NCBI GenBank assembly: GCA_027065635.1
Contig: JAMONQ010000107.1
Location: forward strand, 1 to 9,627
Origin: Campylobacterales bacterium
Lineage (GTDB): Bacteria > Campylobacterota > Campylobacteria > Campylobacterales > Hydrogenimonadaceae
DNA length: 9,627 nucleotides
Direction of reading: 5' to 3'
The position numbers and the translations under genes were made by a program. The notes beneath the pieces were generated by a model, which did not search any database, was not told the DNA's origin, and saw nothing but the letters and a program-made list of their open reading frames with translations. The number at the start of each line of letters is the position of its first letter. Within the stretch, counting starts at the first letter, position 1. Shown here piece by piece: positions 1 through 6,387 of this stretch.

Positions 1-805
1 CGGCCTTTTCGCCGACGCCGACGTAATAGATGGGGAGCTTGAGCTCTTCGGCGATACTGAAGAGCGCGCCCCCTTTGGCGGTGCCGTCGAGCTTGGTGAT
101 GATGATGCCGTCGATGGCGATCATCTCGTTGAAGGCTCTGGCCTGGTTGATGGCGCTGTTGCCCTGGGTACCGTCGAGGATCAATATTTTTCTATGCGGC
201 GCGCCCTCCATCGCCTTGTGGCAGACGCGGACGATCTTTTTGAGCTCCTCTGCGAGGTTGGTCTGGGTATGCAGGCGCCCGGCGGTGTCGATGATGACGC
301 GGTCGATCCCCTTGGCCTTGGCGGAGCTGATGGCGTCGTAGGCGACCGCCGAGGGGTCGTGCCCCTGCTTGGTGTAGACGATGGGGACGTCGAGCTTCTC
401 GGCCCATGTTCTGAGCTGTTCGATCGCCGCGGCGCGGAAGGTATCGGCGGCTCCCAGAAGCACCGTCTGACCTTCGTTTTTGTAGCGCCGGGCCAGCTTG
501 GCGATCGTCGTCGTCTTGCCGGCTCCGTTGACGCCGACGATCAGCTCGACGAAGGGCTTCTGGCCGGAGGGTTCGATCTTTTCGACCCGGTAGATGAAGA
601 GAGAGACGAGGGTGTTGTAGAGCTGGGTGCGGTTGACCCTCTCGGGCAGCGAGTCGACGATCTTTTCGACCAGGTCGTAGCTTACGTCCGCTTCGAGCAG
701 GAGATCCTCGAGCTCCTCCCTGTCGATTTTGTCGCGTCTTTTCGGTGCGGCCGTCTGGATCGCCTCGACCGTCTTTTTGAGACCTTTTTTCAGAAACCCG
801 AACAT
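1..805 (-). CDS. ftsY: Signal recognition particle receptor FtsY (C-terminus cut by window edge)
   Basis: FtsY is the SRP receptor GTPase that docks ribosome-nascent-chain complexes at the inner membrane. The window holds 268 codons; judging from the family, roughly 20-30 C-terminal residues are missing. Residues 1-12 (MFGFLKKGLKKT) form a basic amphipathic membrane-targeting helix. The helical N domain follows (to about 80), then the G domain: P-loop GVNGAGKTT at 91-99, DTFRAAA at 121-127, DTAGR at 173-177, DGTQGNSA at 211-218, TKLDGTAKGG at 237-246 and the GVGE loop at 263-266. There is no acidic A domain, so this is the short form. The ATG overlaps the stop of the upstream lipoprotein gene by one base (TAATG), which fixes the start and implies translational coupling; the weak SD (AAGG/TAGG) lies inside that gene's last codons. 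Codon usage is strikingly GC-ending: of 24 Ile codons, 23 are ATC and one is ATA, unlike the rest of the window. The identity is secure. Confidence 0.97.
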   Translation of the reverse strand, partial: MFGFLKKGLKKTVEAIQTAAPKRRDKIDREELEDLLLEADVSYDLVEKIVDSLPERVNRTQLYNTLVSLFIYRVEKIEPSGQKPFVELIVGVNGAGKTTTIAKLARRYKNEGQTVLLGAADTFRAAAIEQLRTWAEKLDVPIVYTKQGHDPSAVAYDAISSAKAKGIDRVIIDTAGRLHTQTNLAEELKKIVRVCHKAMEGAPHRKILILDGTQGNSAINQARAFNEMIAIDGIIITKLDGTAKGGALFSIAEELKLPIYYVGVGEKA

Positions 806-1374
806 TATTTGCCTACCTTCTTGAGGGCATCTTTGATGTCGCTTTCGAGCATCTCTTCAGGTACCATCCCGATATAGTGCCTGAAATATTTTCCTTCTAC
901 AAAAAGTACCATCATCGGAATGGGGAAGTTTTGCGGCTGGTGCAGCATGTCGGCTGTGACGTGGGCTATTTTCATATTTTGCGGCGAGTTGGATAGAAAG
1001 TAGTTTATCTCGTGATCTCGCTTGAACTTTTCAACCACTCTTTGCGGTACATTCTCTTCAACGAGTACGGCGAGAATCTTGAACTTTCCTCTATACTTCT
1101 CCTGGAGGTTTACAAGATGCGGTATTTCAGCCTTGCAGGGCGGGCACCATGTCGCAAAAAAGTTCAGCATGACGACCGGCTCTTTTACATCGAAGATGAA
1201 ACCGTCATCGTCGAGTTTAGCTTTTATACTGATGTTTCGGTCCTGAAGAAGAAAAACATCCTGCTTTTTTTCACTCTTTTGCACAGGTGTATGTTCCTCT
1301 TTTTTTTCTGTACAGCCTGTAAACAGAAGCGATGCCGTGATAATTACAAGAAGCGATGGGAGTTTGATGTTCAT
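805..1374 (-). CDS. TlpA/ResA-like thioredoxin-fold lipoprotein
   Basis: This is a periplasmic thiol-disulfide protein of 189 residues. Residues 1-20 are a lipoprotein signal peptide ending in the lipobox LFTGC, with the acylated Cys at 21. A charged linker (about 22-40) precedes the thioredoxin-like domain. The active site is FATWCPPC (Cys77, Cys80), and the cis-proline is probably Pro153 in FPIPM. Family members reduce or isomerise disulfides, for example during cytochrome c maturation; the substrate here is unknown. An in-frame ATG lies upstream at 1473, but the chosen ATG places the signal peptide at the N-terminus and has a good SD (AAGGAAG, 8-nt spacer); the longer form would run into the divergent gene. 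The gene is AT-richer than ftsY (one sampled 60-base line is 38% GC) and its stop overlaps the ftsY start. It is probably transcribed from the TATAAT at 1418-1423. Outer- versus inner-membrane anchoring is not resolved; residue 22 is Thr, so there is no Asp+2 retention signal. Confidence 0.9.
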   Translation of the reverse strand: MNIKLPSLLVIITASLLFTGCTEKKEEHTPVQKSEKKQDVFLLQDRNISIKAKLDDDGFIFDVKEPVVMLNFFATWCPPCKAEIPHLVNLQEKYRGKFKILAVLVEENVPQRVVEKFKRDHEINYFLSNSPQNMKIAHVTADMLHQPQNFPIPMMVLFVEGKYFRHYIGMVPEEMLESDIKDALKKVGK

Positions 1375-1404
1375 TTTGATATCTTCCTTAGTCCGGTATT
1401 TTGA

Positions 1405-1410
1405 TAAAAT
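1405..1410 (+). promoter_or_regulatory. Probable -10 box for the cyclo-ligase/rny operon
   Basis: The sequence TTGATAAAAT contains a TAAAAT -10-like hexamer. It predicts a start near 1417 and a leader of about 25 nt containing AAGGG, 7 nt before the TTG at 1442. The same GATAAAAT octamer appears on the minus strand ahead of the CDF gene (4959-4966). There is no -35 consensus. Confidence 0.45.
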
Positions 1411-1417
1411 AGTCTCA

Positions 1418-1423
1418 ATTATA
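1418..1423 (-). promoter_or_regulatory. Probable -10 box for the lipoprotein-ftsY operon
   Basis: The minus strand reads a perfect TATAAT here. Transcription would start near 1410 and give a leader of about 36 nt carrying the AAGGAAG ribosome site. No -35 resembling TTGACA is seen upstream, which is usual for Campylobacterota sigma-70 promoters. The box is interleaved with the plus-strand -10 at 1405-1410, so the two promoters probably compete. Confidence 0.55.
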
Positions 1424-1441
1424 TTCAAAAAGGGCTTAAAA

Positions 1442-2035
1442 TTGGAGAAACGGGAGTTTAGAAAGCTCTGCAAAAAACGGATGGAAAAAGTTGCGGGGTT
1501 CAGCAGGAGGTATCGGAGCCATATCGTGCGGTGCAGAGTCGCGAATATTATAAAAAAATATAATCCAGACTCCGTTTTGCTCTATATGCCGATGCCTCAC
1601 GAGCCGGACATCAGAGCGCTTTTTAGGGTGTTGGCACAGAACACAAAAATATACATTCCGTTTATGGAAGGAGAAAGTTTTAAACTGGTACAATATAGAC
1701 TGCCTCTGCGAAAAGGACGCTTTGGCATTATGGAATCGAATAATTCACATTTTTATCTGCCGAAAATAGATTTGGCCGTCGTTCCGGTTCTGGGGGTTGA
1801 CGGAAAGATGGGCCGCATAGGATTTGGAAAAGGTATGTACGACAGGTTTTATGCGACACTGAAAAGAAAACCTACTACACTCTTTGTACAGCTTCGCAAG
1901 TGCTATACGAAGGAGATTGTAACGGATAGTTTTGATATAGAGGCGGATTTTTATATAACCCCCGAAGATATTATATTCCGAGGGAAACGATATGTTGACA
2001 GAAATATTGATAGGAGGTGCCGCAGCAACCGTTAG
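1442..2035 (+). CDS. 5-formyltetrahydrofolate cyclo-ligase
   Basis: This cytoplasmic enzyme converts 5-formyl-THF plus ATP to 5,10-methenyl-THF and returns folate to the one-carbon pool. The family signature is clear in GRIGFGKGMYDRF at residues 124-136 (family form GRxGxGxGxYDR), with YMPMPHEPDI at 49-58 in the substrate region and FGIMES at 94-99. The length of 197 residues is typical. I chose the TTG at 1442 because AAGGG lies 7 nt upstream, because it yields the usual charged first helix (EKREFRKLCKKRM), and because the in-frame ATGs at 1337 and 1367 lie within or at the edge of the divergent lipoprotein gene. An internal ATG (codon 14) would remove conserved helix residues. The last 14 or so codons overlap rny in a +1 relation (44 nt), giving a basic tail, YVDRNIDRRCRSNR, that is probably a by-product of the overlap. 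Names used for the family include ygfA, fau and MTHFS. Confidence 0.9.
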   Translation: MEKREFRKLCKKRMEKVAGFSRRYRSHIVRCRVANIIKKYNPDSVLLYMPMPHEPDIRALFRVLAQNTKIYIPFMEGESFKLVQYRLPLRKGRFGIMESNNSHFYLPKIDLAVVPVLGVDGKMGRIGFGKGMYDRFYATLKRKPTTLFVQLRKCYTKEIVTDSFDIEADFYITPEDIIFRGKRYVDRNIDRRCRSNR

Positions 2036-3560
2036 CGGGGTTGCAGCATTTTTTATAACCAGAAAAGTAGACGCTTCCAAATACGAAATATATGTAGAAC
2101 AGGCCAAGGCCAAGGCCAAAGCCATAGAGCACGAAGCGGAAGTGGTACTGCAAAACGCCAGGCTCAAAGTGGCCGAGGCCGAGCTGGAGGCGAAGCAGAA
2201 GTATGAAGATGAGATCAAGCGGGTAAACAGCGAATTCAATGCCCGTATGGCCCAGCTCGAAAAGAGAGAGGAGGCGCTCTCGAGCAGACTCGAAAGCGAG
2301 CTTAAACAGGTTGCCGAAGAGAAGAGGGAGCTCAAAAGGAGCAGAGCGGAGCTCGATTCGTTGCGCCGGGAAGCTGAAAGGGTCAAAACGGAGTGTGAAC
2401 AAAAACGCCAGGAGGCTTTGAGTGTCATAGAGAGGGCTTCTGGTTTGACAAGGGAGGAGGCCAGGGAGATCATTCTCAAAGAGGCCGAAGAGGATGCAAG
2501 AGGCGAGATAGCCCATATCGTCAGAAAGTACGAGGCTGAAGCGAAAGTCGAGGCCAAAAGAAAGGCGAACTATATCATTGCCCAGGCGACGACACGGTAT
2601 GCCGGAGAGTTTGCCGCCGAACGGCTGATAAATGTGGTCCACTTGCCCGATGACGAGCTCAAGGGCAGGATCATCGGTAAAGAAGGTAGAAACATAAAGA
2701 CTCTGGAGATGCTTCTTGGAGTGGATATAATCATCGACGATACTCCCGGAGCGATCATACTGAGCAGCTTCAATCTATACAGGCGTGCGATAGCTACCCG
2801 TACCATAGAACTGCTGGTCGAAGACGGCAGAATTCAGCCAGCGCGAATCGAAGAGATCTACGAGAAGGTGACGGAAGAGTTCGAGCAGAGAGTGCTCGAG
2901 GAAGGAGAACAGATCGTTACCGATCTGGGTCTCTCTCCGATGAATCCGGAACTGGTCAAGCTGATAGGGCGTCTTAGATACCGTGCAAGCTACGGTCAGA
3001 ACGCCCTTGGGCACTCTCTTGAGGTAGCGCATCTGGCGGGTATCATGGCGGCCGAGATGGGAGGCGACGAGACGCTTGCAAAAAGGGCTGGTATACTGCA
3101 CGATATCGGAAAGTCATTGACTCACGAGTATGCCGGCAGCCACGTAGATCTCGGTGCGGAAGTGTGCAAGCGCTACAAAGAGCATCCTGTAGTAATCAAT
3201 GCTATATATGCCCATCACGGTCACGAGGAGGCACAGACGATCGAGTCTGCCGCAGTCTGTGCAGCCGATACGCTTTCGGCCGCCAGACCGGGAGCGAGAC
3301 GGGAAGTTCTTGAGAGCTTCCTGAAGCGGGTCAAGGAGATAGAGGATATCGCCACATCGAGACCGGGGGTGCATCACGCCTATGCGATCAATGCCGGACG
3401 CGAAGTGAGAGTTATAGTCAACGCCTCTTTGGTCAACGACGACGAGGCCGTACTGCTTAGCAAGGAGATTTCCGAAGAGATCGAAAAAAGTGTACAATAT
3501 CCGGGCGAGATAAAGGTAAGCGTGATTCGTGAAACCCGTGCCATCAACTATGCAAGATAA
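1992..3560 (+). CDS. rny: Ribonuclease Y (membrane-anchored endoribonuclease)
   Basis: RNase Y starts mRNA decay from the inner face of the membrane. The 522 residues show every expected part: an N-terminal membrane anchor (about 4-22), a long Lys/Glu/Ala-rich coiled coil (about 30-200), a KH RNA-binding domain with the loop GRIIGKEGRN at 225-234, and an HD phosphohydrolase domain with His341, the His370-Asp371 pair in GILHDIGK, the His408/His409/His411 cluster and Asp426 (CAAD). The ATG at 1992 has GAGGG 7 nt upstream and puts the anchor right at the N-terminus. It lies inside the cyclo-ligase reading frame, so the two are co-transcribed and probably coupled. An SD-perfect AGGAGGTG sits at 2012-2019 inside the anchor codons (Ile-Gly-Gly) with no usable start downstream, so I read it as coding only. 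The identity is secure. Confidence 0.97.
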   Translation: MLTEILIGGAAATVSGVAAFFITRKVDASKYEIYVEQAKAKAKAIEHEAEVVLQNARLKVAEAELEAKQKYEDEIKRVNSEFNARMAQLEKREEALSSRLESELKQVAEEKRELKRSRAELDSLRREAERVKTECEQKRQEALSVIERASGLTREEAREIILKEAEEDARGEIAHIVRKYEAEAKVEAKRKANYIIAQATTRYAGEFAAERLINVVHLPDDELKGRIIGKEGRNIKTLEMLLGVDIIIDDTPGAIILSSFNLYRRAIATRTIELLVEDGRIQPARIEEIYEKVTEEFEQRVLEEGEQIVTDLGLSPMNPELVKLIGRLRYRASYGQNALGHSLEVAHLAGIMAAEMGGDETLAKRAGILHDIGKSLTHEYAGSHVDLGAEVCKRYKEHPVVINAIYAHHGHEEAQTIESAAVCAADTLSAARPGARREVLESFLKRVKEIEDIATSRPGVHHAYAINAGREVRVIVNASLVNDDEAVLLSKEISEEIEKSVQYPGEIKVSVIRETRAINYAR

Positions 3561-3569
3561 GAGATATGC

Positions 3570-3656
3570 ACACTCTTTACGAGCCGACCGGGAGGGCGGT
3601 TTGCCTATCCTGGCAGAGCTTCGGTACCGGTGCGGCTGAAAAAGTGTCATAACACT
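3570..3656 (+). promoter_or_regulatory. Candidate structured leader between rny and the 100-residue gene
   Basis: AGCCG (3582-3586) plus ACCGG (3587-3591) can pair with CCGGT (3627-3631) and CGGCT (3633-3637): ten base pairs with one bulged G at 3632. Inside are a TGCC/GGCA hairpin (3602-3605 with 3612-3615) and a small CUUCGG loop (3619-3624). AGTGT (3643-3647) can pair either with ACACT at 3570-3574, closing the whole element, or with ACACT at 3652-3656, forming a hairpin just before the SD AAGGAG (3660-3665). No U-run follows, so it is not an intrinsic terminator. It matches no riboswitch class I recognise. A 28-codon ORF (3566-3652) passes through it but has only a weak ribosome site. The pairing is seen in the sequence; the regulatory role is inferred. 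Confidence 0.3.
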
Positions 3657-3675
3657 ACCAAGGAGTTACAAGAAG

Positions 3676-3978
3676 ATGTCAGATAGAACACCGAACAGAT
3701 GCGGCCAGATAGAGGCGTATTTCAGAAGAGAAGAGAGATATGAAGGATTGCAGCTTGTTTTCAAGGAGCATCCGGAGCTGAAGGACGAGATAGTAAAAGC
3801 GATCGAGGAGACGATCGAGGAGACCGGTGTCACTCCCGCGATATTTGAAAACAGTGAAAAGATCGGTGCGGCGCCTTACGCATTTTATATAGAGTTCAAT
3901 GACGACTATGACAAGGATGGAGGCAACTTTTTCGAAGTTCTGTTGAGGAAACTCGGCATCGACAAATGCGAGCAGTAG
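3676..3978 (+). CDS. Hypothetical protein, 100 residues, acidic and soluble
   Basis: I do not recognise this family. The ATG has a good SD (AAGGAG, 10-nt spacer), and the codon usage resembles the neighbours, so it is very likely translated. The protein is rich in Glu, Asp and Lys and has no signal peptide or membrane segment. A middle helix-like stretch (about 34-50, LKDEIVKAIEETIEETG) is strongly amphipathic. A more hydrophobic aromatic patch follows (AAPYAFYIEF, 65-74), then a very acidic turn (NDDYDKDGG, 75-83) and a short C-terminal helix. The two cysteines, at 9 and 97, lie near opposite ends and do not form a metal-site motif. It is the last gene of the plus-strand cyclo-ligase/rny run but is set apart by a 115-nt structured spacer, so it may be separately controlled. 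It converges with the CDF gene 9 nt away. No function is assigned. Confidence 0.8.
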   Translation: MSDRTPNRCGQIEAYFRREERYEGLQLVFKEHPELKDEIVKAIEETIEETGVTPAIFENSEKIGAAPYAFYIEFNDDYDKDGGNFFEVLLRKLGIDKCEQ

Positions 3979-3987
3979 CCTCGCGGC

Positions 3988-4902
3988 TTATCGGCTGCCT
4001 TCCGTCGCCCCTGCCTGATGCTCCTCTTCGTTTATGACGGAGTCGTCGTAGGGGTCGAGGTGGATATTTATGAGCCAGTCGGCTTTCGGGTCGATCTCTT
4101 TTATTCTCGCTTCGACGTTGTCTCCTATGCGATGGGCTTCCAGTAGTGACATTTCAGGTGTAAACACGAGGTGTACGTCTACAAAGTAGTCGTTGCCCGC
4201 TTTTCTTGTTTTGAGCCAGTGGTAGTCGTTTACGCCGGGCTCAGACTCGATAACCTCTTTGATCTTTCGGACAATCTCGTCATCGAGTGAAACGTCCATC
4301 AGCACAAGCACACCTTCTTGAATCAGTTCGAATGCCGAGTATACGATATAGATAGCTATCAGTATTCCCAGAATCGCGTCGATCATGAAGAAGTCTGTAA
4401 AGTATATCACGACAAGTGATACAAGAATGGCACCGTTGCTTAGAAGATCCGTTTTGTAGTGGAGTGCGTCCGACTTGATGACCATGTTTTGAGTCACTTT
4501 GGCTACGTGGTTCAGGAAAATGACCAGGGCTCCGGTAACGACAAGCGATATGACCATGACGGCTATCGATATGTCGAGGTGTGTTACAGGCTCTTCATGG
4601 ATCAGTTTTCCGATCGCTTCATAAAAGATATAAAAGCCTGAAAGGGTGATGATGACCCCTTCCAGGACCGCTGCAATCGCCTCGATTTTGCCGCGTCCGT
4701 AGTTGAATTTCTCGTCGGCGGGTTTTTCGGCGTTGGAGACGGCGAAAAGGTTGAACAGTGAGACGGCAAGATCGAGCCCGGAATCTATGGCCGATGCCAG
4801 TACGGCGACCGATCCGCTGATCAATCCTACGATAAGCTTGATGATGACAAGTGTGACCGCGACGGATGAGCTTACTATCGTCGCTTTTTTCTGCAATGTC
4901 AT
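3988..4902 (-). CDS. Cation diffusion facilitator (CDF) divalent-metal efflux transporter, FieF/YiiP-like
   Basis: CDF proteins exchange cytoplasmic Zn2+, Fe2+, Mn2+ or similar ions for protons across the inner membrane, working as dimers. The 304 residues contain about six membrane helices (to about 200) and a C-terminal cytoplasmic domain. The transport site is intact: Asp40 and Asp44 in AIDSGLD and His148 and Asp152 in ALHYKTD, matching the D-D-H-D site of E. coli YiiP. The cytoplasmic metal cluster is also represented by His228, His244, His257 and the IHLDP motif (His281, Asp283). The loop site B is not: where YiiP has histidines in its HSFGHG loop, this protein has FNYGRG (Phe66, Arg70). 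The D-D-H-D set fits Zn/Cd/Fe-type members, but the metal cannot be fixed from sequence. The ATG is preceded by GGAG (11-nt spacer). The gene stands alone, convergent with the orphan gene and divergent from cmoB. Confidence 0.93.
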   Translation of the reverse strand: MTLQKKATIVSSSVAVTLVIIKLIVGLISGSVAVLASAIDSGLDLAVSLFNLFAVSNAEKPADEKFNYGRGKIEAIAAVLEGVIITLSGFYIFYEAIGKLIHEEPVTHLDISIAVMVISLVVTGALVIFLNHVAKVTQNMVIKSDALHYKTDLLSNGAILVSLVVIYFTDFFMIDAILGILIAIYIVYSAFELIQEGVLVLMDVSLDDEIVRKIKEVIESEPGVNDYHWLKTRKAGNDYFVDVHLVFTPEMSLLEAHRIGDNVEARIKEIDPKADWLINIHLDPYDDSVINEEEHQAGATEGSR

Positions 4903-4958
4903 GGCTGATGGATCTCCAGATTTTTAAGTCGTGCCGTAGATAGGTACATGATGGCGGA

Positions 4959-4964
4959 ATTTTA
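4959..4964 (-). promoter_or_regulatory. Possible -10 box for the CDF gene
   Basis: The minus strand reads GGATAAAATTCC with TAAAAT as the -10-like hexamer. Transcription would begin near 4952 and give a leader of about 50 nt with GGAGA before the CDF ATG at 4902. The GATAAAAT octamer is the same as ahead of the cyclo-ligase gene. The box lies 12 nt from the cmoB -10 on the other strand, so the two promoters probably exclude each other. I see no clear metal-regulator operator. Confidence 0.35.
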
Positions 4965-4976
4965 TCCAACTTTAAC

Positions 4977-4982
4977 TATAAT
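4977..4982 (+). promoter_or_regulatory. TATAAT -10 box of cmoB, predicting a leaderless mRNA
   Basis: A consensus TATAAT ends 7 nt before the cmoB ATG at 4990. Because transcription normally starts about 7 nt after the -10, the mRNA should begin at or beside the A of the start codon. No SD sequence is present between them (CTTCATT). The same arrangement occurs before the DUF455 gene. Confidence 0.6.
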
Positions 4983-4989
4983 CTTCATT

Positions 4990-5895
4990 ATGGATTTGGA
5001 AAAGATAATAGAAGAGCGGAAGTCGTGGCTCGGTTGGAAAAATATCGCGCCGCTTCGTGAAGCTATCGAGAAACTTCCCGATATAGAGGATGTGGAGGTC
5101 GAGCTCGGTGACTGGATAAGAGTCTCGTCATCCGATATGACGAAAGAGGATCTTCGCACAATCGAAGATGCCGCAAAGATGATGAAGCCATGGCGCAAAG
5201 GGCCTTTCGACCTCTTCGGGATACGTATAGACAGCGAGTGGAAGAGCTTCATGAAGTATGATCTGCTCAGACCATATCTCGACCTCGAGGGAAAGAGTGT
5301 CGCGGATGTTGGGTGCAACAACGGCTACTATATGTTCAGAATGCTGGAGTTTTCACCCGCTTCCATACTCGGAGTAGATCCGTCACCGCTTTTTTTTACG
5401 CAGTTCGAGCTGATAAATCGCTATATCCGGAGCGACCGATTGCGCTACGAAATGCTCGGTATTGAACATATGCCGGGATTTGCCGATATGTTTGATACAC
5501 TGTTTTGTCTGGGAGTCCTGTATCATCGAAGCGACCCGATAGCGGCTCTGAAGTCTTTGAAACGCTCGTTGAAGCGGGGTGGGGAGCTGATACTCGACTC
5601 TTTCGTGATCGACGGTGATGAATCAGTGTGTCTCGTACCGGAGTCGACCTATTCGAAGATATCCAATGTCCACTTCGTACCTACGGTGACTGCGCTCGAA
5701 AACTGGTGCAAAAAAGCGGGATTCGAGCGTTTTGAAGTACTGGAGATTGTCAAAACCGATTCCACGGAACAGAGAAAGACGGAATGGATAGACGGAGAGA
5801 GTCTGGAGGATTTTCTGGATCCGAAAAACCCTGAACTGACGGTGGAAGGATACCCTGCACCAAAGAGGGTCTATATAAGAGCCTACAGAAAGTAG
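4990..5895 (+). CDS. cmoB: tRNA U34 carboxymethyltransferase CmoB
   Basis: CmoB transfers a carboxymethyl group from carboxy-S-adenosyl-L-methionine to 5-hydroxyuridine at tRNA position 34, making the wobble base cmo5U. The 301-residue protein is slightly shorter than E. coli CmoB (323). Matching blocks are PWRKGPFDLFGIRIDSEW at 67-84, the Rossmann motif DVGCNNGYYMFRM at 106-118, GVDPSPLFFTQFE at 128-140, LGVLYHRSDP at 174-183, the FVIDGDE region at 205-211 and FLDPKNP with VEGYPAPKR near the C-terminus (275-293). An in-frame ATG at 4948 would add 14 non-conserved residues and has no good SD; the ATG at 4990 gives the expected N-terminus and sits 7 nt after TATAAT, so the message is probably leaderless. 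CmoA, which makes the carboxy-SAM, is not in this window. The thioesterase follows 9 nt downstream, likely in the same operon. Confidence 0.96.
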   Translation: MDLEKIIEERKSWLGWKNIAPLREAIEKLPDIEDVEVELGDWIRVSSSDMTKEDLRTIEDAAKMMKPWRKGPFDLFGIRIDSEWKSFMKYDLLRPYLDLEGKSVADVGCNNGYYMFRMLEFSPASILGVDPSPLFFTQFELINRYIRSDRLRYEMLGIEHMPGFADMFDTLFCLGVLYHRSDPIAALKSLKRSLKRGGELILDSFVIDGDESVCLVPESTYSKISNVHFVPTVTALENWCKKAGFERFEVLEIVKTDSTEQRKTEWIDGESLEDFLDPKNPELTVEGYPAPKRVYIRAYRK

Positions 5896-5904
5896 AGGAA
5901 AGTC

Positions 5905-6384
5905 ATGGCCAAAGATAAAGAAGAGGAACAAAAAGAGAGTAACGATGATGAAGTGTCGTCTCCTTACAAAGAGCTGGAGCTCAAAACCCACAGGAAGCTT
6001 GACCAGTCTTTGTGCGGTACTCTTCTTGAGCTCGAAGAGGGGTATGCCAAAGTGGAGCTGGAGACTACGCGGCAGATGGCTGCCGACGAGATGGGACTCG
6101 TTCACGGAGGCTTCACTTTTGCCGCTGCGGACTTTGCCGCTATGGCGGCCGTAAACGATCCCAACGTCGTACTCGTAAGCAGTGACTGCCGATTTCTTTC
6201 GCCGGTCAAGGTTGGAGACAGGGTGCTGTTTACGGCACAGGAGCTATACAAGGAGTCGAGAAAGAGGAAGATTCACGTTGTAGGAACCTTCGAAGATATA
6301 AAAGTCTTCGAAGGGGAGTTTATGGCCGTAGTGCTCGAGCGCCATGTGCTGAAGCTCAAACTTCTCAAAGATGACGAAGAGTAA
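5905..6384 (+). CDS. PaaI-type hot-dog fold thioesterase
   Basis: This is a predicted acyl-CoA or acyl-ACP thioesterase of 159 residues. The hot-dog signature is GLVHGGFTFAAADFAAMAA at 64-82, where His67-Gly68-Gly69 and the acidic Asp76 on the central helix are the usual catalytic elements. The strands at about 88-98 (VVLVSSDCRFL) and GDRVLFTAQ at 104-112 fit the fold. Residues 1-20 are a highly charged, Lys/Glu/Asp-rich extension that is probably disordered; the domain begins near residue 21. The start has a good SD (GAGGAA at 5895-5900, 4-nt spacer) and follows the cmoB stop by 9 nt, so it is probably co-transcribed with cmoB. No link to tRNA modification is known to me. The substrate cannot be told from sequence. 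The gene converges with the hydrolase gene with only 3 nt between stop codons. Confidence 0.88.
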   Translation: MAKDKEEEQKESNDDEVSSPYKELELKTHRKLDQSLCGTLLELEEGYAKVELETTRQMAADEMGLVHGGFTFAAADFAAMAAVNDPNVVLVSSDCRFLSPVKVGDRVLFTAQELYKESRKRKIHVVGTFEDIKVFEGEFMAVVLERHVLKLKLLKDDEE

Positions 6385-6387
6385 AAG

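Noticed and set aside
194..877. Long plus-strand open frame opposite ftsY (227 codons).
   Set aside because: It is antisense to a secure FtsY; the Asp/Leu/Gly-rich translation is what the GC-ending codons of ftsY produce on the other strand, and it has no SD or domain.
1375..1473. N-terminally longer form of the thioredoxin lipoprotein (33 extra residues).
   Set aside because: It would bury the lipoprotein signal peptide and overlap the divergent gene; the ATG at 1374 has a good SD.
1745..2642. Two long minus-strand frames opposite the start of rny, rich in Ser/Ala/Leu.
   Set aside because: They mirror the Lys/Glu/Ala coiled-coil codons of rny; no recognisable domain, and rny is certain.
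3566..3652. A 28-codon ORF between rny and the 100-residue gene.
   Set aside because: The start has only a weak purine stretch at poor spacing, there is no run of a regulatory amino acid, and the sequence is better explained as RNA structure. Kept only as part of the leader finding.
3972..3998. Short inverted repeat (AGCC/GGCT with outer GCAG/CTGC) between the convergent orphan and CDF genes, considered as a bidirectional terminator.
   Set aside because: The stems are only 4 bp each, separated by an uneven internal loop, with no U-run on either side.
4948..4989. Upstream in-frame ATG giving CmoB 14 extra residues.
   Set aside because: It has no good SD, lies across the -10 box, and the extra residues (MMAEFYPTLTIIFI) do not resemble the CmoB N-terminus.
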